Positions 33,457 through 41,869 of a DNA stretch of 49,648 bases are shown piece by piece; positions within the stretch are counted from its first letter, which is position 1, and each line of letters begins with the position of its first letter. The position numbers were made by a program, and so were the translations under genes. A model generated the notes under the pieces. It was given only the letters and a program-made list of their open reading frames with translations, made no database searches and was not told the DNA's origin. The DNA lies in NCBI GenBank assembly GCA_031280275.1, contig JAITGX010000025.1:1-49648 (forward strand), in the 5' to 3' direction. This DNA is from Synergistaceae bacterium (GTDB lineage: Bacteria; Synergistota; Synergistia; Synergistales; Aminobacteriaceae).

Positions 33457-35115
33457 ATGGCAACAATCGGACACTACGACCCGGAAAACTTCAAGAAAAT
33501 GCACCAAACGCCCATCAGAACCACCGTGGAATCCCTGTTCTACGGCAACAACGTGAAAAAGGTCCCTGACCTGAAAGCCGCCTACGAGCTGGCTAAAGCC
33601 AGTCCTGGCACAGTGGAACTCACGGGAATGCCCGTCTACAAGCCGGAAGAGCAGGGGCTTCCCGCGGGGGCCAATGTGCTGCTCCTCAACGACGGCGCCT
33701 TTTACGGCCGCACGGCGGCGGCGCGGCGCATCATCGGCTACCCCAACGTCAAGCCGGAGGAAATGGCCACCGTCGTCCGCGAGGCTATCTACAATATGCG
33801 CTGCCGCACGCTTTACACGGCGGACGCTTACATCGGCCTGGAGGAGGACTTTATGGTGGCCGCTCACCTCATCGTCCCCCAGGGCTTCGAAAACAACCTC
33901 TACAGCTGGATGTTCAACTTCCAGTACGTCAATGAGAAGTACAAGGAGATGTACAATCGCTCGCGGCCAATCTCCGACACGGACGGCGACATTTTTATCT
34001 TCGCCGACCCGGACTGGACACACCCGGACTACCCCATGGGCCTGGCCTTTTTCTCCCCTAAGGAGAACTGTGCGGTGGTGCTGGGGCTTCGCTACTTCGG
34101 CGAACTCAAGAAAGGCACCCTGACCCTGGCCTGGGGTATCGGCGCGCGCAACGGCTACGCCTCCTGCCACGGTGGTCTGAAGCGCTACGCCACCAAGAGC
34201 GGCAGGAAGTTCGTGTTGGCGGCTTTCGGCCTGTCGGGGTCGGGCAAGTCCACCATCACCCACGCCACTCACGGCGGCAAGTACGATATCACCGTGCTGC
34301 ACGACGATGCCTTTGTCGTGAACGTGAAGGACAAGTACGCTATCGCCCTGGAACCCGCGTACTTCGACAAAGTGCAGGACTACCCCATCGGCTGCCCGGA
34401 CAACAAGTTCCTGGTCACGATGCAGAACTGCGGCGTCACGCGCCTGGCTGACGGCGCCCTAATTGCCGTGACCGAGGACGTCCGCAACGGCAACGGCCGC
34501 GCGATGAAGTCCAAGTTCTGGTCCCCCAACCGCATCGACCGCATCAACGAGCCACTGAACGCCATTTTCTGGCTGATGCGCGACCCCACCATTCCCCCTG
34601 TCTTGAAATTGACCGGCCCCGAACTGGGCTCCGTTCTGGGCGCGACCCTTGCCACGAAGCGCACCAGCGCCGAGCGCTTGGCCCCCGGCGTGGACCCCAA
34701 CGCCCTGGTGTGCGAGCCCTACGCCAACCCCTTCCGCACCTATCCGCTGGACATGGACTACACGCGCTTTAAGCAGCTTCTAGCCGACGGCGTGGACTGT
34801 TACATTCTGAACACGGGCGACTTCATGGGCACGAAAGTCAAGCCGGCCCACACCCTGGGCATTCTTGAGGCCATCGTCGAGGGCACAGCCGAGTGGGAGC
34901 CCTTCGGAAACTTCACGGGTATGCAGATTCTGCCCATGGATGACTTCAAGATCGACGTGAACGATAAGGCCTACAGAGAACAGCTTCACGCGCGCTTCAA
35001 AGACCGTTTGAACTTCGTCAAGTCCCGTGACACGGAGCTAGGCGGCTTGGACAAGCTGCCGCCGGACGCCCATAAGGCCATCGAACTGGCGACGGAGGAG
35101 ATCGGGAGCTGCTAG
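33457..35115 (+). CDS. pckA: Phosphoenolpyruvate carboxykinase (ATP type), divergent
   Basis: It interconverts oxaloacetate and PEP with ATP/ADP. The 552-residue protein has the kinase-1a loop GLSGSGKSTIT (about 258-268; most ATP enzymes read GLSGTGKTT), kinase-2 LHDDAFVV, which keeps two Asp but lacks the usual following Glu, and the metal-ligand His in GYASCHGG. YTADAYIG and NEPLNAIFWL are also conserved. I therefore call it a divergent branch of the family. AGGAGG lies eleven bases before the ATG. It converges on rsmG with a four-base overlap. In a fermenter it could run towards oxaloacetate and make ATP, but direction is not shown by sequence. Confidence 0.9.
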   Translation: MATIGHYDPENFKKMHQTPIRTTVESLFYGNNVKKVPDLKAAYELAKASPGTVELTGMPVYKPEEQGLPAGANVLLLNDGAFYGRTAAARRIIGYPNVKPEEMATVVREAIYNMRCRTLYTADAYIGLEEDFMVAAHLIVPQGFENNLYSWMFNFQYVNEKYKEMYNRSRPISDTDGDIFIFADPDWTHPDYPMGLAFFSPKENCAVVLGLRYFGELKKGTLTLAWGIGARNGYASCHGGLKRYATKSGRKFVLAAFGLSGSGKSTITHATHGGKYDITVLHDDAFVVNVKDKYAIALEPAYFDKVQDYPIGCPDNKFLVTMQNCGVTRLADGALIAVTEDVRNGNGRAMKSKFWSPNRIDRINEPLNAIFWLMRDPTIPPVLKLTGPELGSVLGATLATKRTSAERLAPGVDPNALVCEPYANPFRTYPLDMDYTRFKQLLADGVDCYILNTGDFMGTKVKPAHTLGILEAIVEGTAEWEPFGNFTGMQILPMDDFKIDVNDKAYREQLHARFKDRLNFVKSRDTELGGLDKLPPDAHKAIELATEEIGSC

Positions 35116-35813
35116 CCGAGCAGCTGATTGTGCCACCAGTTTTTCGAGAGGGCGGCGCCGGACTTGCGGGGATATAGGGAGGGACAGGGGGCGTTTTTCT
35201 CCCAGACGACGAAGGAATAGTCGCGGCTTTCCGGCGCGTCCTCAGCCAGGGGATCGTAAGACAGGATGTGAGGGCGGGAAAGCCCCAGTTTGCCCCACTG
35301 GTTTCCCACCTGCGCCAGCTCGGCGGACCCCTTGGGGCCCTTGAAGGCCAGCAGCCGGCCGCCGAGGGCCGTCAGAGGGGAAAGGTACTCGGCCAGAACG
35401 CCCGCGTGGGCCAGGGCGCGGGCCGCGGCGAGGGCGTGGCTCTCGCGGGCCGTCAAGGCATATTCCTCGCAGCGGGCCCAGACTACGGAGACGTTAACGA
35501 GCCCCAGGGCGTCGCGGAACTCCTCCAGAGCGCGGCACTTTTTTCGCGCACTGTCCAAAAGCGTTACCGAAAGGTCGGGGCGGCATATGGCCCACACCAG
35601 CCCCGGCAGCCCACCCCCGCTTCCCACGTCGATAACGCTTCCCAAGGCGGGCAGCAGCGGCACAGAACAGAGGCAGTCCCTCACGTGGACGGCGTAAAGC
35701 TCTCCCGCGTCCCGTGTTCCGGTAAGGCGCGCGGCGGAACACGATGCCAGCAGCTCCGCGTAACGCCGCAGTGAACTCTCCCATCTTTTTTCCAGCTCGT
35801 TTGCAGAGAGCAA
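35112..35813 (-). CDS. rsmG: 16S rRNA m7G527 methyltransferase RsmG
   Basis: RsmG (GidB) methylates G527 of 16S rRNA. The 233-residue protein has the SAM-binding loop VIDVGSGGGLPGLVWAI (about 60-76), SVTLLDSARKKCRALEE and ARALAHAGVLAEYL with the later LLAFKGPKG. It appears to start with TTG, eleven bases after the upstream M23 gene, without a good ribosome site. The last 30 residues are slightly longer than usual. It is the final gene of the long - strand run and overlaps pckA tail to tail by four bases. Confidence 0.92.
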   Translation of the reverse strand: MLSANELEKRWESSLRRYAELLASCSAARLTGTRDAGELYAVHVRDCLCSVPLLPALGSVIDVGSGGGLPGLVWAICRPDLSVTLLDSARKKCRALEEFRDALGLVNVSVVWARCEEYALTARESHALAAARALAHAGVLAEYLSPLTALGGRLLAFKGPKGSAELAQVGNQWGKLGLSRPHILSYDPLAEDAPESRDYSFVVWEKNAPCPSLYPRKSGAALSKNWWHNQLLG

Positions 35814-35824
35814 AATCCGAGTTC

Positions 35825-36778
35825 TCAGGGACTTTGCCCCTCGCCGCGGACGACGGTGGCCTTCATGCCGCGGAGAAGCTGCGTGATGCTGGTGCTGAAG
35901 AGGGGTTCGGGGTCGGAGTACTGCCCCGCGAGGCTGAGCGCGTAGTGCAGATGAGCGCCCGTTACCCGTCCCGTTGCCCCGCTCTTGCCCACGACCTGCC
36001 CCTTTTTGACCTCATCGCCCTCCTTAACGGAAAGCTCGCTCATGTGAAAAAAAAGGCTGATGACCCCGTTGCCGGAGTCGATGAACACGCTGCCGCCTGA
36101 GTAGTAATAGAAGCCCGTAAGAACGACCTTCCCCGCGAAAGGGGCCTTGATGGGGGTTCCCGTGGGGGCGCGGAAGTCCGTTCCGGCGTGGGGGCTTCTA
36201 GGAACGCTGTTGTAGACGCGCCGAAAGCCGTACTTACTGGTGACAACCCCAGCGACGGGACGTTCTGGAGGAGTGGTCCAGAGGCGCTTCGCCGTCATGG
36301 TTTTGCGGGCGGCGGCGGCCAGGCGGGCCTCTTGTTGAATGCGCGCCGCCTCGCTCTTAGGTGGGTTTACCATTTGAGACTCGACCTTCAGGTGCTCTTC
36401 CGGGTATCGCTTCGCCCTCAGGCGCACGGTGCTCTTTACAAGAAACTGCTCGCCATCCTGGGTGAAGGAAAACTCCAGCGGGTAGTCGCCCGGCTTGACG
36501 TCGCGGACGTGGGAACCCAAGAGCGCGTAAGCCACGTACCCCTCCCGCCCCGGCTCTACGTCAAGGAAAACCTTGCGTCCCAGCCACGTCAAAGCTGGAG
36601 CTTCGAAAGGGGAGTGAGACGAAAGCGCAGCAGCGAACACCTGTCCCACGTCCCAGCTCTCTGGGTAGATCACGGACGTGGAACCCAGGGCAGGCAAAGT
36701 TTTCATAAAAACACACGAAACACACAAAAAACACAAAAAACATGAAAAAAGAAGTTTTCTTAAAGTGTCTTTGAACAT
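35825..36778 (-). CDS. Exported M23 family metallopeptidase (LytM-like)
   Basis: A 317-residue peptidoglycan peptidase or LytM regulator. It has an N-terminal signal segment rich in Cys and Phe (LLFSCFLCFLCVSCVF), then a beta-rich domain (about 40-150), and a C-terminal M23 domain with the zinc ligands HAGTDF (about 196-201) and HLHYAL (about 279-284), plus GNGVISLFFHMSEL. The catalytic set is complete. The start ATG at 36778 has only a weak site; an ATG 24 codons later would remove the signal and is less likely. It lies between pnp and rsmG. Confidence 0.9.
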   Translation of the reverse strand: MFKDTLRKLLFSCFLCFLCVSCVFMKTLPALGSTSVIYPESWDVGQVFAAALSSHSPFEAPALTWLGRKVFLDVEPGREGYVAYALLGSHVRDVKPGDYPLEFSFTQDGEQFLVKSTVRLRAKRYPEEHLKVESQMVNPPKSEAARIQQEARLAAAARKTMTAKRLWTTPPERPVAGVVTSKYGFRRVYNSVPRSPHAGTDFRAPTGTPIKAPFAGKVVLTGFYYYSGGSVFIDSGNGVISLFFHMSELSVKEGDEVKKGQVVGKSGATGRVTGAHLHYALSLAGQYSDPEPLFSTSITQLLRGMKATVVRGEGQSP

Positions 36779-36827
36779 AATTTTTTTCTTTCAACTCGTA
36801 TATTGACAAACGTAGCATGGCATGAAA

Positions 36828-37667
36828 TCAATCATCTTCGAGACGCCGCATCAGAGAGCAGATCAGCCGCCCCACCTTACCGGATGCCGCCTGCATCGCC
36901 ACCAGCACCTCCTCTTCCGTCAAAGAGGCGCCGCTCATGCCCGCCGCCAGGTTGGCCACGCAGGAGATCACCGCCGTCTCCATGCCCATGGCGTTCGACA
37001 CGATGACCTCCGGCACGGTGGACATGCCCACCACCGACGCGCCCATGACGCGGGCCATCCGTATCTCCGCGGGAGTCTCATAGGAGGGGCCGGTGAAAGC
37101 AATATACACGCCCCGCGCCGTCTGAATGCCCTCCTCCGCCGCCGCGCCCTCACATAAATCCAGCAGACGCCGGCTGTAAGCATAGGTCATGTCAGGGAAG
37201 CGCAGGTTCCAGCGGGGCTCCGTGGGGCCTGTCAGAGGGTTGGCCCCCATGTGATTGATGTGGTCTTGAACCAGCACCACGTCCCCTGGCTTCAGGCAGA
37301 CATCTACCCCGCCCGATGCGTTGGTGGCGATGTACTGAGCGACGCCCCACATGCCCAGAACCCTGGTGGGAAAGGTGACGTCCCTCATGCCGTAGCCCTC
37401 GTAACAGTGAACCCGGCCCTTGAGCAGCGCTACGGGACGCCCCTCGATCTTCCCCAATATCACCTGCCCCGCGTGCCCCGGCGCTGTGGAATGCGGCCAA
37501 TGGGGAATATCCCTGGCGCTCACGACTCGAGGGGCGCTGACCTCCTCGGAGACGCCCCCCAGGCCTGAACCCAAAACAACGGCCGTCCGGGGCTGAAAGT
37601 CCCCCGCTGCAGACCTCAGATAATTCAACGCTTCCATCACCTTGCCGTAATAACCGTCATCTGACAC
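36828..37667 (-). CDS. Purine nucleoside phosphorylase
   Basis: It splits purine (deoxy)nucleosides with phosphate to the base and (deoxy)ribose 1-phosphate. The 279-residue trimeric-type PNP has the phosphate site VVLGSGLGG (about 30-38), STAPGHAGQ, the substrate loop GVYIAFTGPSYETPAEI (about 185-201) and GMSTVPEVIVSNAMGM. The Asn that selects purines in many PNPs lies in a changed setting (ISCVANLAAG). It is 12 bp after purB, linking synthesis and salvage of purines. The product deoxyribose phosphate is a substrate source for DeoC. Confidence 0.92.
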   Translation of the reverse strand: MSDDGYYGKVMEALNYLRSAAGDFQPRTAVVLGSGLGGVSEEVSAPRVVSARDIPHWPHSTAPGHAGQVILGKIEGRPVALLKGRVHCYEGYGMRDVTFPTRVLGMWGVAQYIATNASGGVDVCLKPGDVVLVQDHINHMGANPLTGPTEPRWNLRFPDMTYAYSRRLLDLCEGAAAEEGIQTARGVYIAFTGPSYETPAEIRMARVMGASVVGMSTVPEVIVSNAMGMETAVISCVANLAAGMSGASLTEEEVLVAMQAASGKVGRLICSLMRRLEDD

Positions 37668-37679
37668 GTCCGTTCCCTC

Positions 37680-38969
37680 CTAAAAGCCAAACCGCGCGAA
37701 AATTTGATCCACGTGCCGAAGGTAGAAGTCCACGTTAAAGAGCCGCTCCAGCTCTCCCTTCACTTCTTTGAGGCGTTCGTCCGCCGCCAGCAGGTCGTGA
37801 AATTTTCCCTCACCCTGCGCCGTGCGCATGGCGTTGTCCTGGACGATCTTGTAGACCGTCTCCCTGGGGAGTTTCAGCTCGTCGATAAGGGCCAGCATCA
37901 CGCGCTGGCTGTAGATCAGCCCCCCCGTGAGTTCCAGATCCTCTTTCAGCCGCCTCTCGTCGACCACCAGACCCCGAATGACGTCCGTCATGTCCGAGAG
38001 CATGAAGCAGACCGTGTGGAAGACGTCGGGCCAGATCACCCGCTCCGCCGAGGAGTGGCTGATGTCGCGCTCGTGCCACAGAGCCACGTTCTCCATGGCT
38101 GTCAAGGCGTAGCCCCGCAGGAGGCGGGCCATGCCACAAACGCGTTCGCTCTTGATGGGGTTGCGTTTGTGGGGCATGGCGCTGGAGCCCTTCTGCTCGC
38201 TGCCGAAGGGCTCGCAGAGTTCTCTCACCTCCGTGCGCTGAAGGTGGCGAACCTCCGTGGCCATGCGCTCCAGGCCGCAGCCCAGCAGGGCCAGGGCGTT
38301 CACCACGGCCGCGTGCCGGTCGCGCTGCAGAATCTGGTTGGACACGGGGGCGGGTTTGAGGTCCAGAATCTCACACACCCGCGCCTCGACCTCCGGGGGG
38401 CACAGGGCATAGGTCCCAACCGCACCGGAGATTTTACCCCAGGATATTTGGGACTCCGCCAAGTTCAAACGCTCCAGATCGCGCTCCAACTCGGCGTGCC
38501 AGTTCAGAAATTTGAGTCCCAGGCTGATGGGTTCGGCGTGAATGCCGTGAGTCCGTCCCACGCAGGGCAGGCGCTTGTACTTTTTGGCCTTTTCCGCCAG
38601 TACCTCATCCAGGGTGAGAAGCGCCTTTTTGACCAACGAGAGCGAGTCGCGCAGCATCAGGGAAGAGGCCGTGTCCAGCACGTCGCTGCTGGTGAGCCCC
38701 AGGTGGACGTAGCGCCCATTCTCGCCGATGTTCTCGGCCACGGCGGTGACAAAGGCGATGACGTCGTGGTGCACGGAATTTTCTATCTCCGCGACGCGGG
38801 TGACGGAAAACGACGCTTTTTCCAAGATGTCCTCAAGGGCCTCCGGCGGGATTTTTCCCATCTCGCTCCACGCCCTGCACGCCGCCAGCTCCACCCGCAG
38901 CATGACGGCAAAGCGGTTTTCGTCGCTCCATATCTCGGACACCGCAGCGTTGGCGTACCGGTCAATCAT
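37680..38969 (-). CDS. purB: Adenylosuccinate lyase
   Basis: It acts twice in purine synthesis, on SAICAR and on adenylosuccinate. The 429-residue protein has the superfamily signature GSSAMPHKRNP (about 263-273), TSSDVLDTASS (about 86-96) and GRTHGIHAEP, with the general acid His in the latter. It is the bacterial short type. It stands 76 bp after the DUF4416 gene, across a terminator-like hairpin pair, so it may have its own transcript start. A complete open frame on the opposite strand is a composition shadow. Confidence 0.96.
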   Translation of the reverse strand: MIDRYANAAVSEIWSDENRFAVMLRVELAACRAWSEMGKIPPEALEDILEKASFSVTRVAEIENSVHHDVIAFVTAVAENIGENGRYVHLGLTSSDVLDTASSLMLRDSLSLVKKALLTLDEVLAEKAKKYKRLPCVGRTHGIHAEPISLGLKFLNWHAELERDLERLNLAESQISWGKISGAVGTYALCPPEVEARVCEILDLKPAPVSNQILQRDRHAAVVNALALLGCGLERMATEVRHLQRTEVRELCEPFGSEQKGSSAMPHKRNPIKSERVCGMARLLRGYALTAMENVALWHERDISHSSAERVIWPDVFHTVCFMLSDMTDVIRGLVVDERRLKEDLELTGGLIYSQRVMLALIDELKLPRETVYKIVQDNAMRTAQGEGKFHDLLAADERLKEVKGELERLFNVDFYLRHVDQIFARFGF

Positions 38970-38984
38970 TCAATCCATCCCCTT

Positions 38985-39037
38985 TTATAAAAATTGGGGC
39001 TCCGCCCCAAACCCCGCAAAGGGAGCAAGCTCCCTTT
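38985..39037 (-). terminator. Two hairpins between DUF4416 gene and purB
   Basis: Read on the - strand: AAAGGGAGC-TT-GCTCCCTTT (39018-39037), then GGGGC-GGA-GCCCC (38996-39008) followed by AATTTTTA. The second hairpin is the same as the second hairpin of element copy D, but the terminal repeats are absent. It may end or dampen the upstream transcript before purB. Confidence 0.6.
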
Positions 39038-39045
39038 GACCCCTT

Positions 39046-39576
39046 TTATTGGTGATTGCAGCTTCGCAGCCAGGCGGTTCGCGTTTTCGTCAAAAAGTCG
39101 CTGTAAAGGCCGTCGGCGAAGTCGGGGTAGGTGTAGTCAAAGGAGACCCATTTTCCGAACCGGAAGCGCAGCGTCACCTCAGCGTAGATGCCGTCGCGCA
39201 GATAGACCCGGTGAGCATGGTCTTTGGTGGAGGCCAAGACCAACCGCGCCCCGTCCACGTATCCTGGATCCACATTGACAGCACGAGGGGTGCGGCTCTC
39301 CGCTTCCACGTCTATCGCTTGGCGTTTCCAGCCGGCCAGCCCCCCAGCGGGAACGAGTTCCTCGAAACTCACAAAACGCCGCAGAAGCCTTGGAGCAATA
39401 TCACGGTAGTAGTCCGTGGTCGTGAAGGGCACGGGCTCGCTGACAATTTCAGGCCCGCTCCAAAGTGCCCTCAGTTTCTCCAGCGTCCAGGCAAACCGTT
39501 CCTCCTCTCCCTCTGGGTAAAGGACTCCCGTAATCTGTTTTACCAGCGGACCTTCCCACCCCAAAAGATCAGTCAC
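39046..39576 (-). CDS. DUF4416 family protein
   Basis: A 176-residue protein of the conserved DUF4416 family, whose function is not known. Signatures are FTTTDYYRDI (about 50-59), RRFVSFEELV, VNVDPGYVDGARLVLASTKDHAHRVYL (seen as a continuous conserved block at about 100-126) and GIYAEVTLRF with YTYPDFAD near the end. It starts with GTG inside the stop of the upstream acidic protein (eight-base overlap); the longer open frame upstream is not needed for the family. Translational coupling suggests a shared role with that protein. Confidence 0.85.
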   Translation of the reverse strand: MTDLLGWEGPLVKQITGVLYPEGEEERFAWTLEKLRALWSGPEIVSEPVPFTTTDYYRDIAPRLLRRFVSFEELVPAGGLAGWKRQAIDVEAESRTPRAVNVDPGYVDGARLVLASTKDHAHRVYLRDGIYAEVTLRFRFGKWVSFDYTYPDFADGLYSDFLTKTRTAWLRSCNHQ

Positions 39577-40924
39577 CAGGGTTCGCCTGCCCCGCCGCAC
39601 TGCTTTCGGGTGCGTCATCCTCGTCGTCCGGCTCCTCTGGAACGATGAAATCGGTTCCCGCTGCCAGAATTCCCATCGTTTGAGGACCCAGTGCATTCAA
39701 AGACCCGTCTTCCGCGTCCTCCTCTTTTTCTGGATCTGTTCCGCTCTCGGGTTCTTCCATCACGAAAAACTCGGTTCCCGGCGTCAAAAGCCCCATGGTC
39801 TGAGGCCCAAGGACTTTTAAAGTTTCGTTTTCCCCTTCTATCTCACCCGCTTCCGGGGCGTTTTCCGCTTCTTCCCCTGTCTCTTCTTCCATTATCACTT
39901 CTTCTATTTCTTTATCTATTTTATCTGTTTCATCTATTTCCTCTTCTGTTATTTCCTCTTCTGTTTTTTCCGTTTCATTCTCTGTTTCCTCTTCTCCTCT
40001 TTCCTCTTGCGCCGCCGCCATTTCCTTGTTCTTTTCAAAAGTACCCAACAGGGCCAGCTTCTCCGCCAGGGCGCGGAGTTTCGTCATGGCCAATTTTCCC
40101 TCTTTCTTCCCTTCTTCCCCTTCCTCCCCTTCTTCCACGTTTTTTTCGACGCAGAAGTACCCTAGGAAATCCCCGTCCCACTCACAGAGGTGCACCGCCT
40201 CATTGCCTCGAAAAGCATCCTCCTTCGCGCACTGACGGTAGGCGCGCCCTTCCTTGTCAAGGACGGCGGCCCAGGCCTTGCCCACAGCGGCCCACCAGGC
40301 GATATCCGCTGCCGCCGCCACGTCACCGGTGCAGTCGTCCAGCATGAAAATGTCCTTTTCGAGACGCCGGAAGTTTACGGTGCAGGGACTTCCCTTGCCC
40401 TCAAGCGTCACGAGAAACTCGTTCTTTTCGGGAATGTCCCTGGCAGAGAGACGCGTCAGGTCGGACCCGAACATCAGAAGCGCCGTTTGGTTCACGTGCA
40501 GCCTGCCGTAGTCACACATAGCAAAAGGCACCGGGGCATCCCACCAGGAGGGGAAACCCGGGGTCCTAGGCTGGAGGGCTTCCCTGAGAAGCGAAACGCT
40601 GGCCCCGTTCTTCTCGACGGTGAGAGCCTGGAGGTCTTCCGGGCCCTCAAAGCTGTCTGGCGGCGCATCGGGTCGGAAAACCGCAAAAGGCTTGAAAGTG
40701 CCCTGGGCGACTTTAGGTATCTCGGCGATGGGAATCTCCGAGCTGCCGAGTTCGATTAAAGAAACCAGTTGGTCTTTGGTGAACACGGCAATGTCCTCGA
40801 AGTCCTTGCCGGGCGGCAGGACGCAGTAATCCAGTCCCATGCCGTAAAGCGCGCGCAGCAACTCCGCCAGACTCGACCGCGTGGTCAGAGATTTGAGCGG
40901 CGTTTGACCGTGAAAGCCGGTCAT
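39569..40924 (-). CDS. Acidic protein with PAS-like region and C-terminal LGPQTMG repeats
   Basis: I do not recognise this 451-residue cytoplasmic protein. A first part (about 1-260) contains a PAS-like stretch: CDYGRLHVNQTALLMFG, FLVTLEGKG and FRRLEKDIFMLDDCTG (about 138-205). A short helical segment follows, then a very Glu-rich, probably disordered region (about 265-370). The end carries two related units: LGPQTMGLLTPGTEFFVMEE and LGPQTMGILAAGTDFIVPEE, about 40 residues apart. The ATG has a good GGAGGTG site. It follows ftsY by 18 bp and overlaps the DUF4416 gene. The repeated short motif looks like a docking peptide; that is inference. Confidence 0.75.
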   Translation of the reverse strand: MTGFHGQTPLKSLTTRSSLAELLRALYGMGLDYCVLPPGKDFEDIAVFTKDQLVSLIELGSSEIPIAEIPKVAQGTFKPFAVFRPDAPPDSFEGPEDLQALTVEKNGASVSLLREALQPRTPGFPSWWDAPVPFAMCDYGRLHVNQTALLMFGSDLTRLSARDIPEKNEFLVTLEGKGSPCTVNFRRLEKDIFMLDDCTGDVAAAADIAWWAAVGKAWAAVLDKEGRAYRQCAKEDAFRGNEAVHLCEWDGDFLGYFCVEKNVEEGEEGEEGKKEGKLAMTKLRALAEKLALLGTFEKNKEMAAAQEERGEEETENETEKTEEEITEEEIDETDKIDKEIEEVIMEEETGEEAENAPEAGEIEGENETLKVLGPQTMGLLTPGTEFFVMEEPESGTDPEKEEDAEDGSLNALGPQTMGILAAGTDFIVPEEPDDEDDAPESSAAGQANPGD

Positions 40925-40942
40925 CCGGTTTCACCTCCAAAT

Positions 40943-41869
40943 TTATATCTCCATAAGAGCCGAAGCGAACTCGGCGGGGTCGAAGGGGCTCAGATCGTCT
41001 ATGCCCTCTCCAAGGCCAATGTAACGTATGGGTATCTTCAGGTCGCAGGCGATGGGGAGAACGACGCCGCCCTTCGCGGTGCTGTCGTACTTGGTGAGGA
41101 TCACGGCGGACAGGGGAACGGCACTGTTGAAAGCGGCCGCCTGGGCAAGGCCGTTCTGCCCCGTCACAGCATCCAGCACCAGAACGGTCTTGAGACGTTC
41201 TAAACCCGCTTCCCGCGCCAGCACCCTGTGAATTTTCCCAAGTTCCTCCATCAGGTTGTGTTTGGCGTGAAGCCGCCCCGCCGTGTCCACGATTAACACG
41301 TCGGAGGACGAAGCCCGCGCCGCCTGCCAGGCGTCAAAGGCAACGGCGGCGGCGTCGCTCCCTTGCTTCTGAGCCACTACCCTCACCCCTGCCCGCTCGC
41401 CCCAAACCTGGAGCTGTTCCGACGCGGCAGCCCGGAAGGTGTCCGCGGCGGCCAGCACCACTTTCTTACCCTCCTTCAGGAAGCGCGTGGCCAGCTTCCC
41501 CGACGAGGTTGTCTTTCCGCTGCCGTTGACACCCGCCATCAGCAGAATCAAAGACGGGCTCTCTGGGCCTTCGGCCTCGAAAGGCCTCCCCATCCCCTCT
41601 ACAGCGGAAAGCCGCTCCGCGATCATCGACACGAACACGGCTTGTAACTCAGCCTTCGAGGCAGCTCCTTTCTTTTTCGCCTCGTGCCTTAGAGCCTCCG
41701 CAAGGCTTCCGGCGAGTTCTGCCCCCGTGTCGCCCGCGATGAGTCTTTCCTCCAGTTCTTCCCAAAAGGACTCGTCGAAGGGCTCGTCTTTGAAAAGTGA
41801 CGCGATACCGCTGCTCCAGCGTTCTTTTACGCCCTTGAGCTTCTCCTTCAGCCGCGTGTAAAAAGCCAT
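40943..41869 (-). CDS. ftsY: Signal recognition particle receptor FtsY
   Basis: FtsY brings the SRP-ribosome complex to the membrane and hydrolyses GTP together with Ffh. The 308-residue protein lacks a long acidic A domain. It has the N domain (about 1-95), G1 AGVNGSGKTTSSGKLA (about 111-126), the insertion-box motif DTFRAAASEQL, G3 DTAGR (about 194), G4 TKYD (normally TKLD) and the closing GLGEGIDDLSPF. It follows ricT without a gap. Confidence 0.95.
   Translation of the reverse strand: MAFYTRLKEKLKGVKERWSSGIASLFKDEPFDESFWEELEERLIAGDTGAELAGSLAEALRHEAKKKGAASKAELQAVFVSMIAERLSAVEGMGRPFEAEGPESPSLILLMAGVNGSGKTTSSGKLATRFLKEGKKVVLAAADTFRAAASEQLQVWGERAGVRVVAQKQGSDAAAVAFDAWQAARASSSDVLIVDTAGRLHAKHNLMEELGKIHRVLAREAGLERLKTVLVLDAVTGQNGLAQAAAFNSAVPLSAVILTKYDSTAKGGVVLPIACDLKIPIRYIGLGEGIDDLSPFDPAEFASALMEI

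Noticed and set aside
37704-38990. 428-codon open frame on the + strand
   Set aside because: It lies exactly opposite purB, whose adenylosuccinate lyase signatures are clear. The antisense product has no recognisable domain; it is a side effect of GC-rich codon use.
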